DNA from: Rhizobium esperanzae
GTDB lineage: Bacteria; Pseudomonadota; Alphaproteobacteria; Rhizobiales; Rhizobiaceae
DNA: 64,000 nucleotides
NCBI RefSeq assembly: GCF_002204185.1
Contig: NZ_MXPU01000003.1
Span: 186,001 to 250,000, forward strand
Direction: 5' to 3'
Every line of letters starts with the position of its first letter. Position 1 is the first letter of the stretch. The translations under genes were made by a program, and so were the position numbers. The notes under the pieces were generated by a model. It saw only the letters and a program-made list of their open reading frames with translations. It did not search any database and was not told the origin of the DNA. Of the stretch, positions 19,270 to 29,511 are shown piece after piece.

Positions 19270-19797
19270 CTATTCCCAATCCCGCGCGTTGCGCAGCCGG
19301 ATGCCGCTGACATGAAGGCCGGTGGTCCAGAGGCTCGTCAGCGGCCGCAAACTGCCGACCATCCGCAGATCGACGGCGCGGGGCGCGAACTCCTGGTCGA
19401 GGCGTGAGATGGAAGTCCGCTCGATGGGAACGACGCGTCCGCGGGCCACCCACATGCCAGCATCGCCGATATCCTCGAAGTCCTCAACCGGCATCTCATA
19501 GCGGTGGATCGTTTGCGCTTCGAGCCTTTCCAACCACCGGCGCTCGATGAAGGCCGCTGCCCGCGAGTTGCCGAGCCATTGCCGGCGCTCGGCTTCGGAC
19601 GTCTCGGATGTTGCCCATATCAGGATGCGCGGGCAGTCTCGGGGAAAGAGATACATCAAATCGTGGTCGGCATCGATCGCCCAGACGAGCGGACCATTCA
19701 ACCATTCCAGGCCCACCGGGCGGACCGAGGGAATACGAACCGGGCGCGGCTCGAATGCTGCGATATCCGGATCATCACTGAAATGAAAAAGGCGCAT
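19270..19797 (-). CDS. conserved hypothetical protein (DUF6886-like)
   Basis: Soluble protein of 175 residues beginning MRLFHFSDDPDIAAFEPRPV and containing LNGPLVWAIDADHDLMYLFPRDCPRI. That arrangement resembles a family of unknown function that I recall as DUF6886. The frame is open up to 20019, but the upstream part runs through a repeat-like region and is unlike the family, so the ATG at 19797 is used. It lies between recN and ligA, all on the minus strand. Confidence 0.65.
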   Translation of the reverse strand: MRLFHFSDDPDIAAFEPRPVRIPSVRPVGLEWLNGPLVWAIDADHDLMYLFPRDCPRILIWATSETSEAERRQWLGNSRAAAFIERRWLERLEAQTIHRYEMPVEDFEDIGDAGMWVARGRVVPIERTSISRLDQEFAPRAVDLRMVGSLRPLTSLWTTGLHVSGIRLRNARDWE

Positions 19798-19859
19798 GGC
19801 AACAGATCGCCGCTGATCGGAATGACGCGCATAGCGCGAAGCCGAATGTTTGTCACCGT

Positions 19860-19965
19860 GGCGGCGCAGTGAATGACTCTCTTTACTGAAAAAAGGGCTC
19901 CCCGTGCCGCCCAAGGCTTGGGCACCCTGCATCCCTGTGTGACGAGCATGAAGATGAGGGAGATA
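19860..19965. repeat. degenerate RIME-like element
   Basis: Contains CCCAAGGCTTGGG (19912-19924), then CCCTGTGTGACGAGCATG and a GATGAGGGAGATAGA-like purine arm. This is the same order of motifs as in the element at 9812-9985, but with substitutions and without the matching left arm. It sits between recN and the hypothetical gene. Boundaries are approximate. Confidence 0.4.
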
Positions 19966-20064
19966 GAGGTCGGCATTCGCGCTAGATTTCATCGCTGAAA
20001 GCAAAAGCGCTAATCGCAACAGCGGCAGCTCGAAACCGGACTCACTATCGTCGGCCCGAAGCGG

Positions 20065-21738
20065 TCAGCCGTTGCCTGCCAGCAGCCGCTTCGCCGCCGC
20101 CCTCGCCTCTTCGGTTACCGAAGCACCGGCCAGCATGCGGGCGATCTCTTCGGTGCGATCCTTGGGCGCCATCGTCGCGACGCGAGTGGCGATCTTTTCT
20201 GAATCTTCGGCCGCCGGCCCCTTGGAGATCAGCAGATGCGTTGCCGCCCGCGCCGCGACCTGCGGCGCATGTGTGACCGAGAGAACCTGCACCCGCTCGG
20301 ACAGCCGCTTCAGCCGCTGGCCGATCGCATCGGCCACCGCGCCGCCGACGCCGGTGTCGATTTCATCGAAGACGAGGGTCGGGGCCGAGCCGCGATCGGC
20401 GAGCGCCACCTTCAGCGCCAGCAGGAAACGCGACAGTTCGCCGCCCGAGGCGACCTTCATGATCGAGCCGGGGCGCGTGCCGGGATTGGTCTGGACATGG
20501 AACTCGACAACGTCGATGCCTTCGGGCAGCGCCTCCCGCGCATCCGTGGTGATCTCGACCATGAAACGAGCGCGTTCGAGCTTCAGCGCCGGCAGTTCGG
20601 CCATCACGGCGGCAGCCAGCGCGGTGCCGGCTTGATGGCGCTTGTCGGAAAGCGAGCGCGCCGCGGAATCGTAATTCTCTCGCGCCAGACCGACCTCCGC
20701 TTCGAGCCGCGCAAGCCGCTCCTCGCCCGCATCGAGGTCGGCGAGATCGGCGATCATGCGCACCGCCAGCGCCGGCAGTTCGGTGACGGGCACGGAATAT
20801 TTGCGCGACGCAGCTCTGAGCGCGAAAAGCCGCTCTTCCACCCGCTCCAGTTCCCTCGGATCGTATTCGGTCTTGCGCAGCGCTGCCTCAACCTCCATCT
20901 GCGCGTTGGAAAGCTGGTCGAGCGCGGCATCGAGCAGCGTCACCGTCTCTTCGAGCAGCCCGGGCGCTTCATGGCTCTTGCGCTCCAGCCTGCGCACCAG
21001 CGAGGCGATATGCGGCACCGGCGAGGCATTGCCGTTGAGGAATTCGGAGGCTTCGGCGATGTCGCCGGCGATTCGCTCCGCCTTCATCATCGTCTGCCTG
21101 CTTTCGGCGAGTTCGTCCTCCTCGCCGTCCTGTGGCGAGAGTTTCTCGAGCTCTGCCACGGAGGAACGCAGATAGTCGGCCTCGCGCGCCGCACTTTCCA
21201 CCTTCTCGCGATGCTTTTTCAGCGTCCGCTCGCTGTCGCGCCAAAGACGGTACAAACGGGAGACCTCCGCAACCTCATCGGTAAGGCCGGCAAAGGCATC
21301 GAGCAGGTTGCGGTGGGCATTGGTGTCGACAAGAGCGCGATCATCGTGCTGGCCGTGGATCTCGACCAGCATCTGGCCGGCCTGCCGCATCAGTTGCACA
21401 CTCACCGGCTGGTCATTGACATAGGCCTTGGTGCGCCCATCGGCTGATTGCTGACGGCGGAAGATCAGGTCGCCCTCGTCGTCGATGCCGTTTTCACGCA
21501 GGAGCACGCGCGCCCCGTGGTCCATGCCGACATCGAACACTGCCGTCACTTGGCCCCTGTCTTCGCCATGGCGCACCAGACTGCCGTCACCGCGCCCGCC
21601 GAGCGCCAGCGACAGACTGTCGAGCAGGATGGATTTGCCCGCTCCCGTCTCCCCCGTCAGCACGGAAAGGCCGGTCTCGAAGGCAAGATCCAGCCGCTCG
21701 ATCAGGACGATATCGCGGATCGAAAGCTGGACCAGCAT
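20065..21738 (-). CDS. recN: DNA repair protein RecN
   Basis: SMC-like ATPase acting early in double-strand break repair (557 aa). Walker A is GETGAGKSILLDSLSLALGG near residue 30. A long coiled-coil middle follows. The C-terminal half-site carries the ABC signature VASGGELSRFLLALK and Walker B LVFDEIDTGVGG. The start MLVQLSIRDIVLIERL is conserved. It begins 5 bp after bamD ends, so the two are probably cotranscribed. Confidence 0.97.
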   Translation of the reverse strand: MLVQLSIRDIVLIERLDLAFETGLSVLTGETGAGKSILLDSLSLALGGRGDGSLVRHGEDRGQVTAVFDVGMDHGARVLLRENGIDDEGDLIFRRQQSADGRTKAYVNDQPVSVQLMRQAGQMLVEIHGQHDDRALVDTNAHRNLLDAFAGLTDEVAEVSRLYRLWRDSERTLKKHREKVESAAREADYLRSSVAELEKLSPQDGEEDELAESRQTMMKAERIAGDIAEASEFLNGNASPVPHIASLVRRLERKSHEAPGLLEETVTLLDAALDQLSNAQMEVEAALRKTEYDPRELERVEERLFALRAASRKYSVPVTELPALAVRMIADLADLDAGEERLARLEAEVGLARENYDSAARSLSDKRHQAGTALAAAVMAELPALKLERARFMVEITTDAREALPEGIDVVEFHVQTNPGTRPGSIMKVASGGELSRFLLALKVALADRGSAPTLVFDEIDTGVGGAVADAIGQRLKRLSERVQVLSVTHAPQVAARAATHLLISKGPAAEDSEKIATRVATMAPKDRTEEIARMLAGASVTEEARAAAKRLLAGNG

Positions 21739-21743
21739 GGGAT

Positions 21744-22586
21744 TTAGGAACCGAGCAGGAGTTTCTTGCCTGCCGCCGCGATCCAGGAGCCCTTGTTCTC
21801 ACGCGGCTCTGCACCACCTGTCTGCAGCAGCTTGTAGGAGTCGGCGTACCACTGGCTGTCCGGATAGTTGTGACCAAGAACGGCTGCGGCGGTCTGCGCC
21901 TCGTCGACGATACCCATGGCGTAATAAGCCTCGACGAGACGGGCCAAGGCCTCTTCGATCTGGTTCGTGTTCGGATATTTCTCGACGACGATGCGGAAGC
22001 GCGAGATTGCGGCGAGATATTCCTTCCGCTCCATATAGTAGCGGCCGATCTGCATTTCCTTGCCGGCGAGCTGATCCCGGGCGTAACGGATCTTCGCCTG
22101 GGCGTCGTCGACATATTCGGAGTTCGGATAATTGTCGATCACAGCCTGCATCGCCTCGATCGTCTTGGCCGAGGCGCGCTGGTCCTGGGTCACGTCGACG
22201 ATCTGTTTGGAATAGGTGAGACCGATGAGATACTGCACATAGGCAGCGTCCTGGGACTTCGGATATTGCGACATGTATCGATTGCCCGAGGCAAGCGCAT
22301 CATCGAGCTTGCCCTGGCGGTATTTGACAAAGGTGCTCATGACAAGCGCCTTGCGCGCCCATTCGGAGAATGGGTTCTCGCGATCGATCGCGTCGAACTT
22401 GCGCGCCGCTTCCGCCATGTTGCCCGCCTTCATATTGGCAAGGCCCTGGGTGTAGAGCACGTCAGGCGGATCGGTTTCGAGGCCAAGCTTGGTGATGTCG
22501 ATATCGGGATCCGACTGGCAGCCGGAGATCGAGGCGCCTGCGCTAAGCACCAGAAGCGATGCGAACAAAGCGCGCGCTGTCTTCAT
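21744..22586 (-). CDS. bamD: outer membrane assembly lipoprotein BamD (ComL)
   Basis: Essential lipoprotein of the BAM complex that inserts beta-barrel proteins in the outer membrane. The signal peptide ends in a lipobox (ASISGC, Cys near residue 24). TPR repeats follow, including YVQYLIGLTYSKQI and NSEYVDDAQAKIRYARDQLAGKEM, as in YfiO/ComL. The start is the second of two adjacent ATGs, which gives better spacing to GAAGG; the other is at 22589. Length (280 aa) is normal. It lies between lpxC and recN. Confidence 0.95.
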   Translation of the reverse strand: MKTARALFASLLVLSAGASISGCQSDPDIDITKLGLETDPPDVLYTQGLANMKAGNMAEAARKFDAIDRENPFSEWARKALVMSTFVKYRQGKLDDALASGNRYMSQYPKSQDAAYVQYLIGLTYSKQIVDVTQDQRASAKTIEAMQAVIDNYPNSEYVDDAQAKIRYARDQLAGKEMQIGRYYMERKEYLAAISRFRIVVEKYPNTNQIEEALARLVEAYYAMGIVDEAQTAAAVLGHNYPDSQWYADSYKLLQTGGAEPRENKGSWIAAAGKKLLLGS

Positions 22587-22828
22587 CATACCTTCAGATC
22601 CTGCATAAGCCATTCAAAAGAACCCCACTGCCGCCGCTCGCTCCACGACAGCCACGCCTCGCTGGCGTTTCTAGCCACAAATGTGCATCAAGAGCAACGC
22701 AATGATAAGGCATTAACGCATTTTTGTGGCAGCCGCCGCCGGATTGGCCGGCTTTTCCTCTTCTCTCCAACCTGTGGCAGCTAAGCAACTGCGAGAAAAC
22801 GCCTATCACCACAGACTCGGGCCGACAT

Positions 22829-22857
22829 AAAAAAACCGCCTCCGGGAAAGAGGCGGC
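22829..22857 (-). terminator. rho-independent terminator after lpxC
   Basis: On the minus strand CCGCCTC pairs with GAGGCGG through a short loop (22836-22856) and is followed by seven T residues. It separates lpxC from bamD, so the latter needs its own promoter in the 240 bp between. Confidence 0.85.
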
Positions 22858-22881
22858 CTGGTCTTGAGAATATGCTGGAGG

Positions 22882-23838
22882 TCATGCCGACCAGGGAGCG
22901 AATTCCGAAGCGCTGACGGCGATCAGTTCACGAGCGGCAACGCGCTGGCGCGGCGTCGAGGTCTCGACCACCTCGTAGGCAGACGGATCGGCGAGTAGCG
23001 CCTTCAAAGCATTGGCATTCATCTTGTGGCCGCCACGATAGGATCGGTAGCAACCGATGAACTGGACGCCGGCGAGCGACAGGTCGCCAACGGCATCAAG
23101 CGTCTTGTGACGGACAAACTCGTCCTTGGCGTATCGCAGGCCTTCGACATTGATGACCGTATTGTCGTCCGAGATGACGACGGAATTTTCAAGCGAAGAA
23201 CCGAGTGCATGTCCCGATGCCCAGAGACGCTCGACATCACGCATGAAGCCGAAGGTGCGGGCGCGGGAAAGTTCGGACTTGAAGACGGCGGCGTTTATGT
23301 CGCCGGCCCACTTCTGCCGACCGATCAGCGGGCATTCGAAATCGATTTCGACTTCGAAGCGCGTGCCGTCATAGGGACGGAATTCACTCCACGAGCCGCC
23401 ATGCTCGATCCGCACCGGCTTGGTAATGCGGATATAGCGACGCTTGACGCCGAGCGAGACTAGACCGGCCTGCTCGATCGCTTCGACGAAGGGCAGCGAG
23501 CTGCCGTCCATGATCGGCATTTCTGCGCCCTGCACCTCGATGATGACATTGTCGAGGCCGAGCGCATAGACGGCGGCCATGACATGTTCGATCGTCGCGA
23601 TTGAATGCGTGGGTGAGAAGCCGAGCACCGTGCAGAGGTCTGTATTACCGACCTGCGAGGAGACGGCCTTCAGTTCGGTGATGTCGCCATTATCATGCAG
23701 ACGCTGGAAAACGACGCCGGTGTCCGCTTCGGCCGGGTTCAGGGTGATCGAGACGTTCGCACCAGAATGAACGCCGATGCCCGAGAGCGTCACGGGACGC
23801 GATACCGTCGTTTGAAAACCCAGCAAGCCAATAGCCAT
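22882..23838 (-). CDS. lpxC: UDP-3-O-acyl-N-acetylglucosamine deacetylase
   Basis: Zinc amidase for the committed step of lipid A synthesis (318 aa). The zinc ligands are visible in TIEHVMAAVYALGL (His) and HKTLDAVGDLSLAG (His, Asp). The general acid His is in GGHKMNANALKALL. The N-terminal LLGFQTTVSRPVTLSGIGVHSG is characteristic. It follows ftsZ, the usual position, but a terminator at 24043-24078 separates them, so it is probably transcribed separately. Confidence 0.98.
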   Translation of the reverse strand: MAIGLLGFQTTVSRPVTLSGIGVHSGANVSITLNPAEADTGVVFQRLHDNGDITELKAVSSQVGNTDLCTVLGFSPTHSIATIEHVMAAVYALGLDNVIIEVQGAEMPIMDGSSLPFVEAIEQAGLVSLGVKRRYIRITKPVRIEHGGSWSEFRPYDGTRFEVEIDFECPLIGRQKWAGDINAAVFKSELSRARTFGFMRDVERLWASGHALGSSLENSVVISDDNTVINVEGLRYAKDEFVRHKTLDAVGDLSLAGVQFIGCYRSYRGGHKMNANALKALLADPSAYEVVETSTPRQRVAARELIAVSASEFAPWSA

Positions 23839-24042
23839 AAAATCTGCCTTTATTTTTCCGCTCCAGCGGTTGGTGCCACGGCGCGGTTATCATTCCTTCT
23901 GCGGAAAGCGTCTCGTCAAGACGACTCCCAGCGCAGTTTTCTTGTGCCATATTTACGTGCGCCGGCCCTGCAATCCAAATCACTGTTTCTTTCGTTTTGT
24001 TACGAAGTCACACAATTGATATCGCTCACGAATTCTCGACCG

Positions 24043-24078
24043 AAAAACAACAATGCCCGGGACCTGGATCCCGGGCAT
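24043..24078 (-). terminator. rho-independent terminator after ftsZ
   Basis: Perfect 10-bp stem (ATGCCCGGGA, 24053-24062, with 24069-24078), followed on the minus strand by TGTTGTTTTT. It ends the ftsQAZ transcript. Confidence 0.8.
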
Positions 24079-24103
24079 GAACGGTGCCGAAGCCCCCGAT
24101 ATT

Positions 24104-25834
24104 TCAGTTCGACTGGCGGCGCAGGAATGCCGGAATTTCCAGCTGGTCGTCTTCCTGCATCATGCGAGCCTGCGGAACCGCGCGACCCTGATCGTCGAGA
24201 TTGCCGCGGCGCGGCGCATAGAGGCTTGCCTCCGGCGACAACGGACGGCGCTGCTGTGACGCGGCCGGCGGTGCGGCGGTCATGTCGGCGGCAACGGCAT
24301 CATCGTCGCGGCGGCCAAGCGAATTGGTGATTCGCTTGAGCAGGCCCATCGGACCGCGCTCTTCCTGCTGATGCGCCGAAGCCGGCTGCGTGCGGTGGTC
24401 GAGTTCAGCCTGGACGACCGGCGGGAAATCCTCGACCTTCGGCATGCGCACCGGTTCAGCCGCCTGCCGGATAATCGGCTCCTGTCGGATCGGCTGCTGC
24501 TGGATGGGCTGCTGCTGGACGGGCTGGCTCATCACCGGCTGGCTCATTACCGGCGCCGGAGCCTGCTGTTGCACCTGCGGACGGATCGCCGGAGCTTCCG
24601 GTGCAGGCGCGAAGATCTTGCTCTGCGGACGGAAGACTTCCTGCTGCGCAGCAGGCTGCTGGACAGGGGCGCTAGCACGCGGGGCCGGAATTTCGAGCTC
24701 ACGTTCCACCTCGGCTTGGCGGATGGTCTGCGCGATCGGATCGGCGGCCTTCGGTGCCTGCATCACCGGGGCAGGCTGAACTGCGGCCGCTGCCGGAGCA
24801 ACAGCCGCGGAGGGACGGATAGCGGGCCTGGCGGCCGGCTGGAAGTTGCGCTCGGCGGCTTCGCTGATCGCCCGGTCGATACCGGTCGCGACGACCGAGA
24901 CGCGGATGATGCCTTCGAGCGATTCGTCGAAAGTGGCGCCGAGGATGATGTTGGCGTCCGGATCGACTTCTTCGCGGATGCGGGTCGCAGCTTCGTCGAC
25001 TTCGAAGAGGGTGAGGTCGCGACCGCCGGTGATGGAGATCAGCAGGCCCTGCGCGCCCTTCATCGAGGTTTCATCGAGCAGCGGGTTGGCGATTGCCGCT
25101 TCGGCTGCCTGCAGTGCACGGCCGGAGCCGGAGGCTTCGCCGGTGCCCATCATCGCACGGCCCATTTCGCGCATCACCGAGCGGACGTCGGCGAAGTCGA
25201 GGTTGATGAGGCCTTCCTTCACCATCAGGTCGGTGATGCAGGCGACGCCCGAATAGAGAACCTGGTCGGCCATGGCGAAAGCGTCGGCGAAGGTCGTCTT
25301 GTCGTTGGCGATGCGGAAGAGGTTCTGGTTCGGAATGACGATCAGCGTGTCGACAGACTTCTGCAGTTCCTGGATGCCCATCTCGGCCAGACGCATGCGG
25401 CGGCCGCCTTCGAAATGGAACGGCTTGGTGACGACGCCGACCGTCAGGATGCCCTTGTTGCGGGCGGCCTGCGCGACGACAGGAGCAGCACCCGTACCGG
25501 TGCCGCCGCCCATGCCGGCGGTGACGAAGCACATATGCGTGCCGTTCAGGTGATCGATGATCTCGTCGATGCACTCTTCGGCGGCCGCACGGCCGACTTC
25601 CGGCTGCGAGCCGGCGCCGAGGCCCTCGGTGACGTTGGCGCCGAGCTGGATGATGCGCTCGGCCTTCGTCATCGTCAGCGCCTGCGCATCCGTGTTGGCA
25701 ACGACGAAGTCGACGCCCTGGAGGCCTGCGGTGATCATGTTGTTGACGGCGTTGCCGCCGCCGCCGCCGACGCCGAACACGGTGATGCGCGGCTTCAGCT
25801 CGGTGATGTCAGGCTTTTGCAGCTTGATGGTCAT
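24104..25834 (-). CDS. ftsZ: cell division protein FtsZ
   Basis: Tubulin-like GTPase that forms the Z ring. The nucleotide signature GGGTGTGA is at residues 109-116, and the T7-loop region is [11 protein letters not shown]. The globular part ends near residue 320. It is followed by about 240 residues of Pro/Gln-rich disordered linker, with repeated MSQPV and QQQPI units, and the conserved tail [12 protein letters not shown] that binds FtsA. At 576 aa it has the long form known in Rhizobiales. The start [15 protein letters not shown] at 25834 is chosen over an in-frame ATG at 25879. Confidence 0.98.
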   Translation of the reverse strand: MTIKLQKPDITELKPRITVFGVGGGGGNAVNNMITAGLQGVDFVVANTDAQALTMTKAERIIQLGANVTEGLGAGSQPEVGRAAAEECIDEIIDHLNGTHMCFVTAGMGGGTGTGAAPVVAQAARNKGILTVGVVTKPFHFEGGRRMRLAEMGIQELQKSVDTLIVIPNQNLFRIANDKTTFADAFAMADQVLYSGVACITDLMVKEGLINLDFADVRSVMREMGRAMMGTGEASGSGRALQAAEAAIANPLLDETSMKGAQGLLISITGGRDLTLFEVDEAATRIREEVDPDANIILGATFDESLEGIIRVSVVATGIDRAISEAAERNFQPAARPAIRPSAAVAPAAAAVQPAPVMQAPKAADPIAQTIRQAEVERELEIPAPRASAPVQQPAAQQEVFRPQSKIFAPAPEAPAIRPQVQQQAPAPVMSQPVMSQPVQQQPIQQQPIRQEPIIRQAAEPVRMPKVEDFPPVVQAELDHRTQPASAHQQEERGPMGLLKRITNSLGRRDDDAVAADMTAAPPAASQQRRPLSPEASLYAPRRGNLDDQGRAVPQARMMQEDDQLEIPAFLRRQSN

Positions 25835-25890
25835 GGTACCTGTTCCTTCTCTCTCTGGCCGCATCGCCACGCCGGCCAATTACGCAAATT

Positions 25891-27222
25891 TCAGAAGCTT
25901 TCCTTCAACCACTGGCCCATGCGGGCGATGCGGCTGTTATTTCCCCCAAGCGACATGAGCAGACCGCTCTGTGACGCATGTGTCTCCATGTCCGCGACTT
26001 GCGGATAGATCATCAGGCCGACGGCCGTCGAAAAGGCCGGGCCCTTGGCCGCCGTCGGCAGGCCCGAGACGCCCATCGGCCGGCCGATGCGGACGTTGCG
26101 GGCCAGAATGCGCCGCGCCACCTCGGCAAGGCCGGTCAGTTGGCTCGCGCCCCCCGTCAGCACGACGCGTTTTCCGACGATCGGGCTGAAGCCGGAACGC
26201 TGGATCCGGTCGCGGATCAATTCCATCGTCTCCTCGATCCGGGCCGATACGATGCGCGAAACCAGCGCCCGCGGCACCTGAGACGGCTGGTCGCGATCGT
26301 CCTCGCCGATCGGCGGGATCGAGATCAGCTCGCGCTCGTCGGAGGAGTTCAAGAGTGCGGAGGCATGCACGACCTTCAGCCGCTCTGCATCCTCGATGCG
26401 AGTCGAAAGGCCGCGCGCGAGATCGGTGGTGACATGATGGCCGCCGAGACCGACGGCATCGGTATGCACGAGCTTGCCTTCGGCAAAGACCGAAATCGTC
26501 GTCGTGCCGCCGCCCATGTCGATCGCCGCGCAGCCGAGCTCGACCTCGTCGTCGACGAGAGCAGCAAGACCGGATGCATAAGGCGTCGCGACAATGCCTT
26601 CGACCGACAGATGCGCGCGGTTGACACTAAGCTCGAGGTTCTTCAGTGCCGAGCGCTCCGCGGTCACGACATGCATGTCGACGCCGAGCGCATCGCCGTA
26701 CATTGCCAGAGGATCGCGAATGCCGCGCTCGCCGTCGAGCGAGAAGCCGGTCGCCAGCGAATGCAGCACCGAGCGATCCTGGCGCAGCGATTGCTGGCAG
26801 GCCGCCGACAGCACTTTCTTGAGGTCGTTAAGCTCGACTTCCTGGCCGCCGAGATCGATCGTCGCGGTGTAGATATCGCTGCCGAGGCGGCCGGCCGTCA
26901 GGTTGACGATGAGGCTTTCGACGGTCAGCCCCGCCATACGCTCCGCCGCATCGACGGCAAGACGGATGACGCCTTCCAGCGCATCGAGATCGGCGATGAC
27001 GCCGGTCTTGATGCCGCGGGAGCGCTGATGGCCGATGCCGATGATCTCGATATTGTGTGTGCGGCCCGGCAGGATCTGGCTTTCCTCACGCGGCGTCAGC
27101 CGGCCGATCATGCAGACGACCTTGGTCGAGCCGATGTCGAGCACCGAAACGACATGCGACCGCTTCGACGAAAGCGGCTTCAGGCGCGGCAATCCGAAAT
27201 GGGATGAACCGAACAAGCTCAT
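25891..27222 (-). CDS. ftsA: cell division protein FtsA
   Basis: Actin-like ATPase that anchors FtsZ to the membrane (443 aa). Phosphate 1 motif is VLDIGSTKVVCMIG. The phosphate 2 region is AAIDMGGGTTTISVF and the adenosine motif VVLTGGASQLTGL. The C-terminal MGQWLKESF resembles the amphipathic membrane-targeting helix. Its start overlaps the ftsQ end by 4 bp, so translation is coupled. Confidence 0.97.
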   Translation of the reverse strand: MSLFGSSHFGLPRLKPLSSKRSHVVSVLDIGSTKVVCMIGRLTPREESQILPGRTHNIEIIGIGHQRSRGIKTGVIADLDALEGVIRLAVDAAERMAGLTVESLIVNLTAGRLGSDIYTATIDLGGQEVELNDLKKVLSAACQQSLRQDRSVLHSLATGFSLDGERGIRDPLAMYGDALGVDMHVVTAERSALKNLELSVNRAHLSVEGIVATPYASGLAALVDDEVELGCAAIDMGGGTTTISVFAEGKLVHTDAVGLGGHHVTTDLARGLSTRIEDAERLKVVHASALLNSSDERELISIPPIGEDDRDQPSQVPRALVSRIVSARIEETMELIRDRIQRSGFSPIVGKRVVLTGGASQLTGLAEVARRILARNVRIGRPMGVSGLPTAAKGPAFSTAVGLMIYPQVADMETHASQSGLLMSLGGNNSRIARMGQWLKESF

Positions 27223-28172
27223 ATATTCTGCCCCGCCTTCTTCAATTCCTTGGTACGCTCCGTTACAGCCGCCTGCCGGCGGACCGCCGCTTCCGGCGTC
27301 AGCTGGATCGCGGTCCTGTCGGGCAATCTCAGATCCACCGCGGCGATATCCCGCTCCAGGAGCTGATGCTCCTTGTCGAACTTCGAAAGCGTCGCCAGCG
27401 CCTGATCGATGCCGTCTTCCGGCAGCTTGACGATGACGCCGTTATCCATGTGCAAATCCCAGCGACGGCCTGATATCCAGACGTAAGCCTTCACGCGGGC
27501 CTTCACGTCGGGCCACTTCGAGAAGGCGTCGCCGAGGGAAGCCGCCGCGGTCTCGGCGTCGCGGCCGACGACGAGCGGCAGCGACGAAAACTTGTTGTCG
27601 CGAAGCGGCGCAATGACGCTGCCGTTCTTCTCGATCAGCGAAAGCTCCTGCCCGTGCTGCCAGATCGCATAGGCCTCACGCTCCTTGAGCTTCACTTCGA
27701 TTGTCCTCGGATAGACCTTTCGAACCTCGACATTCTCGACCCATGGAAGATGCGCGATCTTCCGGCGGGCCGCATCGACGTCGAGCGCCACCAGTGAGGT
27801 CGTGCCGTCAAGGCCGATCAGCTGCAGGATCTCGATTTCGGAGGTTTCCGAATTGCCGGAGACTTTCACATCCTCAATCGCAAAACCTGCGGCCGTCGTC
27901 GTAGCCTGCGCGACGGCTTCGGTGTGACCGCCGAGCGACATGCCGTAGAGGCCGGTCGCAGCCAGGAAGGCAAGCGCCGACACCGTCCCGGTATGGGCCG
28001 GAATGTAGATGCGGCCGCTGCCGAGACTGATCAGGAAACGAGTGACGCGGCGCAGCGGACGCGGCAACACGAACCGCTCTTCGGCTTCCACGATCGGAAG
28101 CACGGCATGATGGCTGGGTCGCCCTATCCTCTTGACCGTCAACGCAAACAAGACGCGTCCTCCACCATCCAC
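27219..28172 (-). CDS. ftsQ: cell division protein FtsQ
   Basis: Bitopic divisome protein (317 aa): a long basic cytoplasmic N-terminus, one membrane segment near residues 65-85 ([18 protein letters not shown]), then the POTRA domain ([20 protein letters not shown]) and the FtsQ beta domain ([23 protein letters not shown] split over strands). It overlaps ddlB by 34 bp at its 5' end and ftsA by 4 bp at its 3' end. Confidence 0.95.
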   Translation of the reverse strand: MDGGGRVLFALTVKRIGRPSHHAVLPIVEAEERFVLPRPLRRVTRFLISLGSGRIYIPAHTGTVSALAFLAATGLYGMSLGGHTEAVAQATTTAAGFAIEDVKVSGNSETSEIEILQLIGLDGTTSLVALDVDAARRKIAHLPWVENVEVRKVYPRTIEVKLKEREAYAIWQHGQELSLIEKNGSVIAPLRDNKFSSLPLVVGRDAETAAASLGDAFSKWPDVKARVKAYVWISGRRWDLHMDNGVIVKLPEDGIDQALATLSKFDKEHQLLERDIAAVDLRLPDRTAIQLTPEAAVRRQAAVTERTKELKKAGQNI

Positions 28173-29065
28173 CGGAGAAACTCACCAAAGGAATAGCCGG
28201 CATGACCGGCCATTTCGGGCACGAGCGAGGTAGGAGTCATGCCTGGCTGGGTATTGACCTCCAGCCAGATGATTTCGCCGTCTTCGGAGAAACGATCGTC
28301 GTAACGAAAGTCGGACCGACTGACGCCGCGACAACCGATTGCCTGATGCGCCCTTAGGGCCAATGTTTGTATTTTTTGGTAAATATTCGGTGAAATTTTC
28401 GCCGGGATGACGTGTTTTGAACCGCCCGCGGCATACTTGGAATCGTAATCATAAAAATTGTGTCCCTGCGGCACCACCTCGGTGACACCGAGCGCAGTTT
28501 CGCCCATGACGCCGCAGGTGAGCTCGCGGCCGTAGACATAGCGTTCGACCAGCACCTCTTCGCCATAGCGCCATTCGGGCGAGCTGACGACCTGAGGCGG
28601 ATGCGCCTGATCTTCGGTGACGATCACGACGCCGAAACTCGAGCCCTCGCGCACAGGCTTCACCACATAAGGCGGCTTTATCGGATGTGTCGAAGGAAAG
28701 GCGAAACGGTTGATGACCTGCGATTCGGCGACGGGGATGCCGGCGGCGGCAGCGACACGCTTCGCCTTGTCCTTATCCATTGCCAGCGCCGAGGCAAGCA
28801 CGCCTGAATGCGTGTAGGGGATCTCCAGATATTCCAGGATGCCTTGGATGGTTCCGTCCTCACCGAACGGCCCATGAAGCGCATTGAAGACAACATCCGG
28901 CCTCAATGCGGCAAGCTTTTCGGAAACATCGCGGGCGACATCGATCGTGGTTACCTTGAAGCCTTCGGCTTCGAGGGCCTCTGCGCAAGCCTTTCCCGAG
29001 GAAAGGCTGACAGGCCTTTCCGAGGAAAATCCGCCCATCAGGACAGCGACATGCTTGCGACTCAT
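28139..29065 (-). CDS. ddlB: D-alanine--D-alanine ligase
   Basis: ATP-grasp ligase producing D-Ala-D-Ala for the MurF step (308 aa). The N-terminal [34 protein letters not shown], the ATP-grasp [14 protein letters not shown] and the metal site [17 protein letters not shown] are all present. The start at 29065 is chosen because it opens the conserved [12 protein letters not shown]; the frame runs on to 29206 without similarity. Unlike the rest of the dcw genes it is separated from its upstream neighbour murB by a plus-strand gene, so it needs its own promoter. Confidence 0.97.
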   Translation of the reverse strand: MSRKHVAVLMGGFSSERPVSLSSGKACAEALEAEGFKVTTIDVARDVSEKLAALRPDVVFNALHGPFGEDGTIQGILEYLEIPYTHSGVLASALAMDKDKAKRVAAAAGIPVAESQVINRFAFPSTHPIKPPYVVKPVREGSSFGVVIVTEDQAHPPQVVSSPEWRYGEEVLVERYVYGRELTCGVMGETALGVTEVVPQGHNFYDYDSKYAAGGSKHVIPAKISPNIYQKIQTLALRAHQAIGCRGVSRSDFRYDDRFSEDGEIIWLEVNTQPGMTPTSLVPEMAGHAGYSFGEFLRWMVEDASCLR

Positions 29066-29511
29066 CAACACCCCCAAAAATAACTTCCACTTTTGAAATC
29101 GACGCTTGCGCGAAGCTGTCTGCGTCGTTTCGCCTTTGTCAGGCCTCACATGCATTAGAGCATCATTATGGTTAATGAAGTGTTTACTTTCGTTAACTCC
29201 TGGCACGGAACTTCGCGGCCTTTTAACTTTTGCTCACTGTGCGACCAATCCATCGCCATCGGAAAATGAACCTGCGCGGAAGTGAAAAAGCTCATACGTT
29301 CAATCACATACCCAATCGCGCTCACCCGTGATGGAATCGGCCAACAGAATCGGGTGTCATCTCTCCGCCGGATACCGGCAACAGTGAGGCGGCGGCCGGC
29401 GCTCGAATTGATTAATGCCGAGAGCATCGGCGCGCGGGCGTCACCGCTTTTCTATTGATGCCGATACCACTTCCGGTTAGCGAAGGCGGATGGGTGAGCA
29501 GGGAGAAGATC
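29066..29511. promoter_or_regulatory. 446-bp divergent region between ddlB and the epimerase gene
   Basis: AT-rich by local standards, and must contain the promoter for ddlB-ftsQ-ftsA-ftsZ on the minus strand and one for the epimerase on the plus strand. On the minus strand TTAACCAT (29168-29175) is a perfect CtrA half-site; next to it TTAATGAAGTGTTTA approaches the TTAA-N7-TTAA form. This would fit cell-cycle control of ftsQAZ, but it is only a motif match. No coding frame is convincing here. Confidence 0.35.

Noticed and set aside
20236..21447. 403-codon plus-strand frame across recN
   Set aside because: His/Arg/Gly-rich antisense frame typical of high-GC coding sequence.
24371..26008. 545-codon plus-strand frame opposite ftsZ
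   Set aside because: Arg/Leu/Asp-biased shadow of ftsZ; GC codon structure explains it.
29201..29220. Possible second sigma-54 site (TGGCACGGAAC...)
   Set aside because: The GG to GC distance is 11, not 10, so the -24/-12 geometry fails.
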